From the NCBI GenBank assembly GCA_964508135.1, contig CAZDSU010000007.1:1-64000 (forward strand): DNA of 64,000 nt, given 5' to 3'. Shown piece by piece: positions 43,834-51,190 of this stretch (within the stretch, counting starts at the first letter, position 1; each line of letters begins with the position of its first letter). This DNA comes from UBA6168 sp964508135 (GTDB lineage Bacteria > Bacteroidota > Bacteroidia > Chitinophagales > Saprospiraceae). The notes under the pieces are model-generated. The model ran no database searches, was not told the DNA's origin, and was given only the letters and a program-made list of their open reading frames with translations. A program made the position numbers and the translations under genes.

Positions 43834-44175
43834 CTACAAATCAAGCGCAATCCGCAACTTTTCCCTCAACTGTTCAAAAAGGGCTGGAGAAACCTCACCG
43901 AGTTCGCCAGTAAAAATGGATGCATCCAGCGTTGCCAATTTGTCCATCTTGAAAACGGAAGATTTCTTTAGTCCGGTTAGCCTGAAATCGGCATGGGTTT
44001 CTGGCAGAACGTAGTCGGAAGGAGAAGGATTTGTTGGTAGGACCGTTGAAATGAAGGCAACAATCACATCCGGGTCTGCGGGGACTACATTGGAAATAAT
44101 GACGGCGGGTCGGCGTTTGATAGCGCTCAAATCGGTGAATGGGAATTTGGTGAGTACGATGGTTCCTTTGTTCAT
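43834..44175 (-). CDS. MazF/PemK-type toxin
   Basis: 113 residues. The start MNKGTIVLTKFPFTDLSAIK, RRPAVIISN, the strand VIVAFISTV and the late LDASIFTGELGEVSP fit the PemK/MazF endoribonuclease family, including its typical KRRPAVI motif. Such toxins cut mRNA in the cytoplasm. It begins 19 bp after the stop of the small gene at 44195, which is in the antitoxin position. Confidence 0.85.
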   Translation of the reverse strand: MNKGTIVLTKFPFTDLSAIKRRPAVIISNVVPADPDVIVAFISTVLPTNPSPSDYVLPETHADFRLTGLKKSSVFKMDKLATLDASIFTGELGEVSPALFEQLREKLRIALDL

Positions 44176-44194
44176 AGTTGCTTAAAAAGGTAGG

Positions 44195-44437
44195 CTAATA
44201 TTTGACTTTCAAATCTACATCGGAATAAATGTCCTCCTCCTCGGCAGCAAGGAAATCGAGGGCGGGGTTTTCTGCCATCAGGGCATGGAGGTCTTTTGCA
44301 GCAAGGGGGTGTTCCTCCTCGTCGCCGTTTTCGGGATAATCGAGGAACACCACGATAACCCGTTGCGGCTTTTTTATGTCCACCTTTTGGAGGAGTTTCA
44401 AATGCTTGCCATCGTATATGGCGCTGATACTTAGCAT
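44195..44437 (-). CDS. Putative antitoxin (AF2212/DUF104-like N-terminus)
   Basis: 80 residues. The N-terminal half (MLSISAIYDGKHLKLLQKVD, RVIVVFLDYPEN) resembles the DUF104/AF2212-like antitoxin fold. The acidic C-terminal half (NPALDFLAAEEEDIYSDVDL) is the kind of disordered tail that blocks a toxin. It immediately precedes the MazF/PemK-like gene. This antitoxin type is more often seen with PIN-domain toxins, so the pairing is of note. Confidence 0.7.
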   Translation of the reverse strand: MLSISAIYDGKHLKLLQKVDIKKPQRVIVVFLDYPENGDEEEHPLAAKDLHALMAENPALDFLAAEEEDIYSDVDLKVKY

Positions 44438-44539
44438 GTTGCGTTGATTTTTTTCAAAGGTAGCACTTTCAGGTGCAATAGTTCAAATTTCTGCAAATGC
44501 AGTTGTCATGCAATGTGGCAGTTTTCAGCTTGCCGCAAT

Positions 44540-45112
44540 TTAAAATACGCCATTTGGCCCAGGTTTAAAGCCTACCACTTTTACCACCCGCTCCACCAAC
44601 TCCTCGACCCCAATGTCCCCCTCCAATTTCAATACCGGACAGGTCAGCCGCTCCAGCCATTCCAGTTCTGATTGCCGACTCCTCAGTCCGCTACCTTCCT
44701 CATCGCAGTCCGCTGCCCACTGCTTGAATTTTTCAAACACCCCGTGCAAATCCCCTCCAGGGTCGAGGCGGGCATCGCCGTAGCGCTGCCGCTCCCGCTG
44801 CTCGATTCGGGGCAGCCGCAATGCTGCGGGCAACCAGCGCCATACGACCCTGTCAAACTGTGGTATGAACACATCACCCCAGCCGCAGAGCGAGCCGGAG
44901 AGTACCCAGGCATCGGTGGAGGCAAGCCGCTCGGCCAGCAACTGTCGGCGGTGGTCGGGGTTGCGCTTGCGTCGGTAGGGCAGGGCATCTTCGGTGAACC
45001 AGTACACGTCGTCGGTGTCAAAATGCGGGCAGCCGAGCCGCTCGGCGAGCGACTTACCGAGGGTGGTGGTGCCTGCGCCTGGGGCGCCCATGATGAGGAT
45101 TTTGTGAGACAT
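44540..45112 (-). CDS. P-loop kinase-like protein (adenylate-kinase-like)
   Basis: 190 residues. The Walker A motif is at the N-terminus (ILIMGAPGAGTTTLGKSLAE). HFDTDDVYW follows as in small P-loop kinases of the FLAP/AAA_18 and shikimate/adenylate kinase type, then LSGSLCGWGD. RYGDARLDPGGD and WLERLTCPVLKLEGD appear later. It probably phosphorylates a small metabolite or nucleotide in the cytoplasm; substrate unknown. An 8-bp tandem repeat lies just upstream of its start. Confidence 0.75.
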   Translation of the reverse strand: MSHKILIMGAPGAGTTTLGKSLAERLGCPHFDTDDVYWFTEDALPYRRKRNPDHRRQLLAERLASTDAWVLSGSLCGWGDVFIPQFDRVVWRWLPAALRLPRIEQRERQRYGDARLDPGGDLHGVFEKFKQWAADCDEEGSGLRSRQSELEWLERLTCPVLKLEGDIGVEELVERVVKVVGFKPGPNGVF

Positions 45113-45114
45113 GA

Positions 45115-45214
45115 GGGTTTGGGAGATTGAGAGATTGAGGGTTTGAGAGATTGAGAGATTGAGGAAGGAAAGGTAGTGGGTTAACTAAAACCCTCAATCC
45201 CTCAAATCCTCAAA
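45115..45214. repeat. 8-bp tandem repeat with inverted arm
   Basis: About six units of GAGATTGA (45115-45164) are followed by an inverted arm CCCTCAATCC-CTCAAATCCT (45190-45214). The inverted arm overlaps the last codons of the M14 peptidase gene. Same construction as the repeats at 36743 and 49326. Confidence 0.7.
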
Positions 45215-46969
45215 CGCTGTTATTGGTAGCCCCTCCACCGTCATCACCCTCCCTACGGGGTACAGGTTGACGGTCGGCTCGAAAAACGGCGTTTTTTTGT
45301 ACACAAAAAACAACTGCGCCCACTGGCTTTTGGCAAACTCCGGGTCGGCCAGGCGCTTGGCTTCCAGTTCGGCCTTTACCGCTGGGTTTTCCTTTAAGAA
45401 TGCTGCCGCAATGTCCTCGAAAACATAAGGTGAGAAGTACTCCTTTTGTCCCAAAATCCCATCGAAATAGTTCCAGGCGAAGTAGCTGTCAATGGCCTGC
45501 GGTTCGATAGTTTCCATCAGGAAACGGACGGCGGGCTGGTTGGTCAACGCCACGTAATCGCCCTTGTGGTAGCGCCAGTTTTTTACTTCCTTCTCCACCT
45601 CCACATTGTAGTGGAGGTAATGGCCCTCGTATGCCTGGTGCGTCTTGTATTTGCCGATGCGGTAAAGCTCCACTTCCGGCTCGGCGTCGGTGGCAAGACG
45701 GCGGAGCTGCACCCCATTCATTTGCAACAACTCGATGACCTCCGAGTATGCTTGAGGGATAATATAAGCTGCTGGTTTTATTACCTGAATGGTCGGTTCC
45801 ATGCGGCTCCAGTACGGGATTTTGCGGGTGTAAGGTGCCGAGCGGTCGTACCAGAGGCGGTCGAGGCCGGTGACTTCGCTGGGCTTGTACTTGCCCTCGA
45901 AGCCTTTGAAAACGATGGAGTCCACCTGCTTTTCGTCGGCTTTCCAGTCGAGGTTGGCGTAGGTGTCGGTCATGGCTTGGGCGATAGCCTGCTGCCGGAT
46001 ATCCCTGATTCTGCTGTGCTCCAAGGCCAGCTCCCGGATGAGCACTTCCATGAAATCGTAGGTGGCTACCACCCGGTTCGGGAAGGGCTTGAGCATGTGC
46101 GTTTCGGGCACGAAAGCAATGCAGTGGTGCAGGGCGGCATAGCCAGAACTGAACCTCGGTGGGTCGTAAAAAGCGTAGATGCCATCGGCGGGCGTGTCCT
46201 TGAACTCGTTTACGTAGGGGCACATTTCCTGCCCCTTCATGGCCATCCTGGTGAAAAGTCGGGGCATGAGGATTCGGCGCAGGTAGCTACCGAGCAGGAT
46301 ACCCAGCTTGTCGGACTGTGTGGGGAGCATGGTCATGGTGTACTGGTAGTCGGCGCCGTTGGAGGTATGGTTGTCCACCAGCACGTCGGGTTGCCAGTGG
46401 TTGAAAAGGAGCGCAAAAGAGCGGGCGTTGCGGGTGTCGCACTTGATGAAGTCCCGGTTGAGGTCGAGGTTTTTGGCGTTGCCCCGGAAGCCGTACTCCT
46501 GCGGGCCGTTCTGGTTTGCACGGCTGCAGCATCCCCGGTTGAGCGCCCCATCAATATTGTACATTGGGATGAAAACGACCACGACATTGTCCAGCAGTGC
46601 TTGAAGTTCGGATTTTTGGAGGAGGTCACGGCAGAGCATCATGCTGGCGTCCACGCCCTCTGGCTCGCCAGGGTGGATGGCGTTGTTGATGAGCAGGATG
46701 AGCTTGCCCTGCTGCCGCAGCTTGGCAGGGTCGAACTCGCCGGTTTTGGATACCACCGCCAAGTGAAGCGGTTGGCCTGCGTCGGTCGGACCAGCTTCGA
46801 TGAGCCGCATTTGGAGGTATCCGGCATCGAGTTTTTTGTAAAAATCAATGGCCTCGGCGTGGGTGGCGGTGGCCTGGTTGTTTTCTTCAAATGGGGTAGT
46901 ATAGGTTGCTGTTTGTGCGAACATTGCGGAGCAAAAAAAGCAAAAGGCGACGGCAATCTGATGACGCAT
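45194..46969 (-). CDS. Secreted M14 zinc carboxypeptidase
   Basis: 591 residues, signal peptide ending SAMFAQ. Zinc ligands His 99 and Glu 102 are in AIHPGEPEG and His 201 in DNHTSNGADYQY. Arg 172 in LNRDF and Glu 289 in FVPETHM are the likely substrate-binding and catalytic residues. It is therefore an intact M14 peptidase, probably periplasmic or secreted, acting on peptides or cell-wall material. The C-terminal ~250 residues form extra domains without a clear family. No T9SS sorting tail is seen. Confidence 0.88.
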   Translation of the reverse strand: MRHQIAVAFCFFCSAMFAQTATYTTPFEENNQATATHAEAIDFYKKLDAGYLQMRLIEAGPTDAGQPLHLAVVSKTGEFDPAKLRQQGKLILLINNAIHPGEPEGVDASMMLCRDLLQKSELQALLDNVVVVFIPMYNIDGALNRGCCSRANQNGPQEYGFRGNAKNLDLNRDFIKCDTRNARSFALLFNHWQPDVLVDNHTSNGADYQYTMTMLPTQSDKLGILLGSYLRRILMPRLFTRMAMKGQEMCPYVNEFKDTPADGIYAFYDPPRFSSGYAALHHCIAFVPETHMLKPFPNRVVATYDFMEVLIRELALEHSRIRDIRQQAIAQAMTDTYANLDWKADEKQVDSIVFKGFEGKYKPSEVTGLDRLWYDRSAPYTRKIPYWSRMEPTIQVIKPAAYIIPQAYSEVIELLQMNGVQLRRLATDAEPEVELYRIGKYKTHQAYEGHYLHYNVEVEKEVKNWRYHKGDYVALTNQPAVRFLMETIEPQAIDSYFAWNYFDGILGQKEYFSPYVFEDIAAAFLKENPAVKAELEAKRLADPEFAKSQWAQLFFVYKKTPFFEPTVNLYPVGRVMTVEGLPITAFEDLRD

Positions 46970-47139
46970 GGATTTAAGTTTGAGTGATGGACGGGCGAAG
47001 GTAGGGCATGTGCTTCGATTTTTGCGAAGCTACCAATGGAGTTCATTGGTTCATTGATTTCACTTCGGCAACCAGATTTTTTATTTGGAAAAGCATCGCA
47101 TATTCTCGCCTTATTCGCTTCTTTGCAAAAATTTTAGCT

Positions 47140-47279
47140 TATGACGTTTTTGCGTGAAAACATGAAAATCCCAATCTAGTACAACCCCTCATCGCCGCCT
47201 TCGGCGGCTCTTCGGGGGAGAGATATTTTGGGGCGGCTGCGCCGCCCCAAACCCCTTGCTTCACGCTAAACCGACATGA
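47140..47279. mobile_element. MITE-like palindromic element, copy 7
   Basis: Imperfect inverted ends TATGACGTTTTTGCGTGAAA (47140 onward) and GCTTCACGCTAAACCGACAT (to 47279). The core has GCCGCCTTCGGCGGC and GGGGCGGCTGCGCCGCCCC. Its right end is shared with copy 3. It occupies most of the 343-bp gap between the M14 peptidase and lipoprotein genes, which start divergently. Confidence 0.65.
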
Positions 47280-47312
47280 TCTGAAATTTTAAACAACAAA
47301 ACACTTCTTCCA

Positions 47313-48398
47313 ATGAATTACAAATCTGTTTACCGGGTTGGGCTGTACATCGGGCTCGTCTTTATTATTTCTTCCTGTAAAACAAAGGAATCTGGCCCTT
47401 GGCAAAAGTTCATGGCCTGCGCCACCAACGCTTGCGTGGCCGAGGCTGCTGCCGTGAAGGATGCTTTTTTAGTTGACCCAAAACCACTCTTCGAGGAGTT
47501 TATCCTGACGGACAAACGGGGCGAAGACAGCTACATCGGCTGGCTATACATCCTGCGTGACAGCATCTTGGTGAACTCCAGCTACGCCTCCATCGAGGAG
47601 CGTTTTGCCATGCAGCAGGCCATCATTGCAAAGGCAAAGGAATACGAGAACGACCCCAAGTACGGCGATTGGTCGAAATCCATCATCAGTGAGCTGGAAA
47701 TGCTTGCCATTGCCTCCGAACTGGAAGATGTACCAGGAGAACTTGGCGTCACTGGCACTTACGCCTACGAACTGCCCAAAGAGGCAGGTTCTGGCGAGAT
47801 TGAAGTGCTCGACAATGGCGACAACACCATCCGCTACAACCTCGTGGTGGTTGGCCCACCACCTGCCCACAATCAAGGCTATATGGACGGCACCGCCCCG
47901 TTCAACGGCGGCGTGGCCACCCTCACCACCACCGAATATGGCGGAAAATGTACTATCACGTTGACTTTTGCCGATGACCAAATCGTTGCCAAAACACTGG
48001 CTGGCGGCTCCGCCGAATGCGGTTTTGGCAACAACGTTAGCGCCGATGGCACCTACAAAATGGTGGACGACCTCGACCCATTCCGGGCCGAAGGTGGCGA
48101 CGAAGTCCCGTCAACCATCGAAGGTGGCTGGCAATCCACGGAGGATGCAAAATCGGAAGTGAAAATCGAAGGCGGCAAGTACATTGACATCTACGACGGC
48201 AAGGAAGTGGCGAACTCGGCCTTCTCCTACCACAAGGTTTGCCCCGAAGACTGCGGCCCGGCTGATAAAGAACCCTGCATCAGGACCATCGGGCAAGATG
48301 CTATGTGCTACACCGTGATTTACGCTGACGGCAAAACGCTGCAACTGTCGCTGATTGGTGGCCGGGGGAACACCTTGTCGTTCAAGCGGAAGAAGTAG
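47313..48398 (+). CDS. Lipoprotein of unknown function
   Basis: 361 residues with a lipoprotein signal peptide; the lipobox is IISSC. The next ~120 residues are helical with paired Cys (MACATNACVAEAAAVK). The remainder is two beta domains, the first with ELPKEAGSGEIEVLDNGDNT and a Cys in GGKCTITLTFADD, the second with GGWQSTEDAKSEVKIEGGKY resembling a lipocalin-like strand set. The gene is followed 27 bp later by another lipoprotein gene on the same strand. No enzyme motif is recognised. Confidence 0.7.
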   Translation: MNYKSVYRVGLYIGLVFIISSCKTKESGPWQKFMACATNACVAEAAAVKDAFLVDPKPLFEEFILTDKRGEDSYIGWLYILRDSILVNSSYASIEERFAMQQAIIAKAKEYENDPKYGDWSKSIISELEMLAIASELEDVPGELGVTGTYAYELPKEAGSGEIEVLDNGDNTIRYNLVVVGPPPAHNQGYMDGTAPFNGGVATLTTTEYGGKCTITLTFADDQIVAKTLAGGSAECGFGNNVSADGTYKMVDDLDPFRAEGGDEVPSTIEGGWQSTEDAKSEVKIEGGKYIDIYDGKEVANSAFSYHKVCPEDCGPADKEPCIRTIGQDAMCYTVIYADGKTLQLSLIGGRGNTLSFKRKK

Positions 48399-48425
48399 AA
48401 CTCCTAATTTTGTAAAATAAAGTAG

Positions 48426-49319
48426 ATGAAAAAATCAATTTTTTTCCTGTTTTTGACGGCGTTTGGTTTGGCTTCATGTGGAGATAAACCAGCCCCGCAA
48501 CCCGAAATGCCCACTACCGCCGAACCTGACCTGAGCATTGTCATCGGCGAAAAAGTCGGCCTCATAACGCCCGCCAATTGCACCCGAGAGGGCATCTTGG
48601 CAGCCTACGGCAAGGACGCCAAAGTGGATTCCGTCTATCTTTTCGAAGGCATTTTCGGAGAGGGCGTTGTCATTTTCCCCGACAATCCTCGCCGCACTGT
48701 CTCGGTTTATTGGGACAATGAGTTGGACGCCAAGCGACCCGCCTTCATCCGCATCGAGGGCGACAGCACGGGCATCTCGGATTGGAAGACCTCGGAGGGC
48801 ATCACCATCGGAACGACCGCTGCCGAAATGCAAAAATTGAACGGGAAAGCGTTCGATATCGCTGGCTTTGGCTGGGACTACGGCGGCTTTGTGACGGACT
48901 GGAAGGGGGGCAAGTTCAACTCTTCGCTCGGCCTGCGCTTCGACCCGAAAGCGGAGAGCACCTCGGGAAAGGTGGTAGGCGAGGGAGGGTTCAGTTCTGA
49001 TAACCCGGACATGGTAGCGGCAAACCCCGTGGTTGTCAGGATGGAGTTCAGCTTCCTCGCCGATGAAAAACTGCCGGACTGCATCAAGGCGCTCGTAGAT
49101 GCCGACAAAGTGGAAGGTCGGATGATGGTGCGCAAAATGAACATCAGCGGCGTGGACCACTACTGGCTGCAAAGTGGTGCGGCTGCCTACGATGGAATCG
49201 AGTTGATTTATGATGCGAACTGCAAGGAAGTTTGCAAGACAGGTGGGATGCGCAAGCCGTTGGACTGCATGAAAGTTTACGAAGCAGGGAAATGGGAATT
49301 GGTTTGGGAGGAGAAATGA
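48426..49319 (+). CDS. Lipoprotein of unknown function
   Basis: 297 residues; signal peptide MKKSIFFLFLTAFGLASC with a clear LASC lipobox, followed by a Pro/Glu-rich linker. The body (LSIVIGEKVGLITPANCTRE, GILAAYGKDAKVDSVYLFEG) is mixed alpha/beta and not recognised. It lies 27 bp after the preceding lipoprotein gene and is probably co-transcribed with it. An 8-bp tandem repeat with inverted arms lies just past the stop. Confidence 0.7.
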   Translation: MKKSIFFLFLTAFGLASCGDKPAPQPEMPTTAEPDLSIVIGEKVGLITPANCTREGILAAYGKDAKVDSVYLFEGIFGEGVVIFPDNPRRTVSVYWDNELDAKRPAFIRIEGDSTGISDWKTSEGITIGTTAAEMQKLNGKAFDIAGFGWDYGGFVTDWKGGKFNSSLGLRFDPKAESTSGKVVGEGGFSSDNPDMVAANPVVVRMEFSFLADEKLPDCIKALVDADKVEGRMMVRKMNISGVDHYWLQSGAAAYDGIELIYDANCKEVCKTGGMRKPLDCMKVYEAGKWELVWEEK

Positions 49320-49325
49320 GTGGGT

Positions 49326-49412
49326 TAATTGGGGTATTGGGTTATTGAGGTATTTGAAAACCAACTGATTGGCCAATAACTCAATAACCCAATAGCTCAA
49401 TAGCTCAATCCC
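49326..49412. repeat. 8-bp tandem repeat with inverted arm
   Basis: GGGTATTGGGTTATTGAGGT on the left is complementary to the CAATAACTCAATAACCCAAT arm on the right. Third example of this layout in the window, here between two convergent genes, where it could terminate both. Confidence 0.7.
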
Positions 49413-49418
49413 CAATCC

Positions 49419-50432
49419 CTAAATCCTCGTAGAAACGTTGACGGCCAGCCTGTTCAACAGCCGCTGAGGCACTGAGCTGTCAGGGCATAAAAAAACCTCG
49501 TCGCCCTCCTTGCTATCGTTGTTGAGGTAGTCACAGAGGAAAAAATCGGGTTGGAAAACATCCTCCAAAGACAAGGAGAAAAAGGCGCTGCCTGCCGTAG
49601 CCTTGTTCGCCACAAAATTGGTGGAGACAATCTGGTTCTTGCCTGCACCGCCGCTTTGCGTGATGAAAACGGCACCTCCGAAAGCGGCCTCGTTCCTCAC
49701 GAATTTGCATTTCTTTAGTTCAATTTTGCCAAGGCCGAGGTCGTTGTTGCTGAAGATTCCTCCGCCGCCCTTGCCAGCTTTGTTGCCCACAAAGGTGCAA
49801 TTGTCAAACTCCATCACGGCTTCGCCCATGTGGCCGTGGTTGAAAACGGCGCCACCTTCCTCCGCATAATTTTCCAAAAAGACGCAGTTTTTGATGTTGA
49901 CGGTGGAGCGACCGCCCCTCCCCGAGCCATCGTTGAAGATGCCGCCGCCAGAGCGGTTGCGGTTGCCGACAGGCTCCCAAGCATCCGATTGGCCGCCAGT
50001 GATGACGAAGCCGTCGAGAACTGTGCCTGGAGTGGCGTTTTTAAGGTAAACCACCGTGAACGAGTTGTCGGTTACTTCTTCGGTGCCGATTTCGCCACTG
50101 AGCTTGGTTGGGTGGGCGAACCATTTGCGCTGGCTGAGACTGTTTTCTGTACCGCTAAAGCCACCGAAAAGCTTGACGCCGCTGGGTATCTTGAAGGTGA
50201 TTTCCCGTTGCATGAGGTTGCAATAATCGCATTGCACAGGTAAGTAAGTACCCTCTGCCACCCAGATTTCAGCGCCGAGGCTTGCCAATGCAAGTGCCTG
50301 TTGTAGGTCGCCGAAAGCATTGTTCCAACTGGTTCCATCACCTGTTCCATCTTGTTTTACGAAAATTACTTTTGCTGCGGACTGTAACGCAAAGCTGGCA
50401 ACGAGCAGCAAGGGCAGGATAGTGTTTTTCAT
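49419..50432 (-). CDS. Secreted parallel beta-helix protein
   Basis: 337 residues from the ATG at 50432, with a signal peptide (MKNTILPLLLVASFALQ). KVIFVKQDGTGDGTSWNNAF near the start is the common opening of right-handed beta-helix (pectin-lyase-like) proteins. It is followed by repeats of the GGAVF type (SGGGIFN, EGGAVFN, GGGGIFS, FGGAVFI), each about 30-40 residues apart. It probably binds or modifies surface polysaccharide, but no catalytic residues can be assigned. A T9SS tail is not seen. Confidence 0.75.
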   Translation of the reverse strand: MKNTILPLLLVASFALQSAAKVIFVKQDGTGDGTSWNNAFGDLQQALALASLGAEIWVAEGTYLPVQCDYCNLMQREITFKIPSGVKLFGGFSGTENSLSQRKWFAHPTKLSGEIGTEEVTDNSFTVVYLKNATPGTVLDGFVITGGQSDAWEPVGNRNRSGGGIFNDGSGRGGRSTVNIKNCVFLENYAEEGGAVFNHGHMGEAVMEFDNCTFVGNKAGKGGGGIFSNNDLGLGKIELKKCKFVRNEAAFGGAVFITQSGGAGKNQIVSTNFVANKATAGSAFFSLSLEDVFQPDFFLCDYLNNDSKEGDEVFLCPDSSVPQRLLNRLAVNVSTRI

Positions 50433-50435
50433 CAA

Positions 50436-51190
50436 TGTTGTGTTAGTTTTGGTTAATAACGTAAGAAGTAAGAATCAAAAACAGGGGGAAATGAATAAGG
50501 GGGAAACAAGATTTTGTGTGCTGAGGAAGGAGAAAAACTACTGTGCAAAGATAAGGGGTAAAATATGTGACATTCAACCGTAGGCAATTGACGGACTTCA
50601 ATTTTTTTTAAAAACGAATGCTGGGGCCTTATTTTACTGGAAATTTTCTTTTTGACCTTCTAAATATTTTTTTTTCGCCAAATTAATTCGCTGCCCATTT
50701 TTGCCTTGGTCAGGCAACAAAAAAACCAAGCAGGGCTGGGCGTTCGAGCCACAATAGCAGAATACGAAATTGTGTGACGTCTTAAATTCTTCATTTTGCG
50801 TGATTCAGGGCTTGGAAATCGTTCACTGCTTAGTGGAAGAGAATTCTGGCTGTTTTGAAAAAAAATCGGAATGCAAAGAATTTGACAAATTAAAGGCTCG
50901 TCGAACGTCGCTGGCCAGTGGGGCTTATTTTTGGGAAGCGGAAAGGAGCGCTTTCAATGCTTTCGGATTTTCTCATTGAAATATTGGCGACAAACCGCTG
51001 GCTTTTTTGCTGGTTGAAGCAACAAAAGCGGTGAATGACACCTTCGATAGTAGGCTTTCGGCTTTGCCAAACAATTGATTGTGGTTAGTCGGCGACCGTG
51101 AAACCATTGTGCTGGAAAACCCGTACCAGTAATTCTGCTAATTTTGCTTCTCTTTTCCCAAAAGGATTTACTAATTCAATTCTTGAACAA
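50436..51190. other. Long intergenic region; no gene seen
   Basis: About 755 bp between divergent genes. It is AT-rich, contains a small hairpin (TTGCCTTGGTCAGGCAA at 50701-50717), and has an exact TAnnTTTG near its right end (51139). No reading frame with convincing composition, no tRNA and no repeat shared with the rest of the window were found. It may hold regulatory sequence for the giant surface protein gene. Confidence 0.5.
51139..51146 (+). promoter_or_regulatory. Bacteroidota -7 element of the giant surface protein gene
   Basis: TAATTTTG, an exact TAnnTTTG, lies 45 bp before the ATG at 51191. A -33 TTG at the ideal spacing is not obvious. Confidence 0.45.

Noticed and set aside
45446..46987. 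513-codon open frame antisense to the M14 peptidase
   Set aside because: It lies opposite a clearly real gene with all catalytic motifs, is rich in Val/His/Gly in low-complexity runs and has no recognisable domain; it is a codon-bias shadow.
50770..50979. 69-codon frame in the long gap before the giant surface protein
   Set aside because: Composition is Cys/Lys-mixed without a family signal, no promoter or initiation context is seen, and the surrounding region is non-coding in character.
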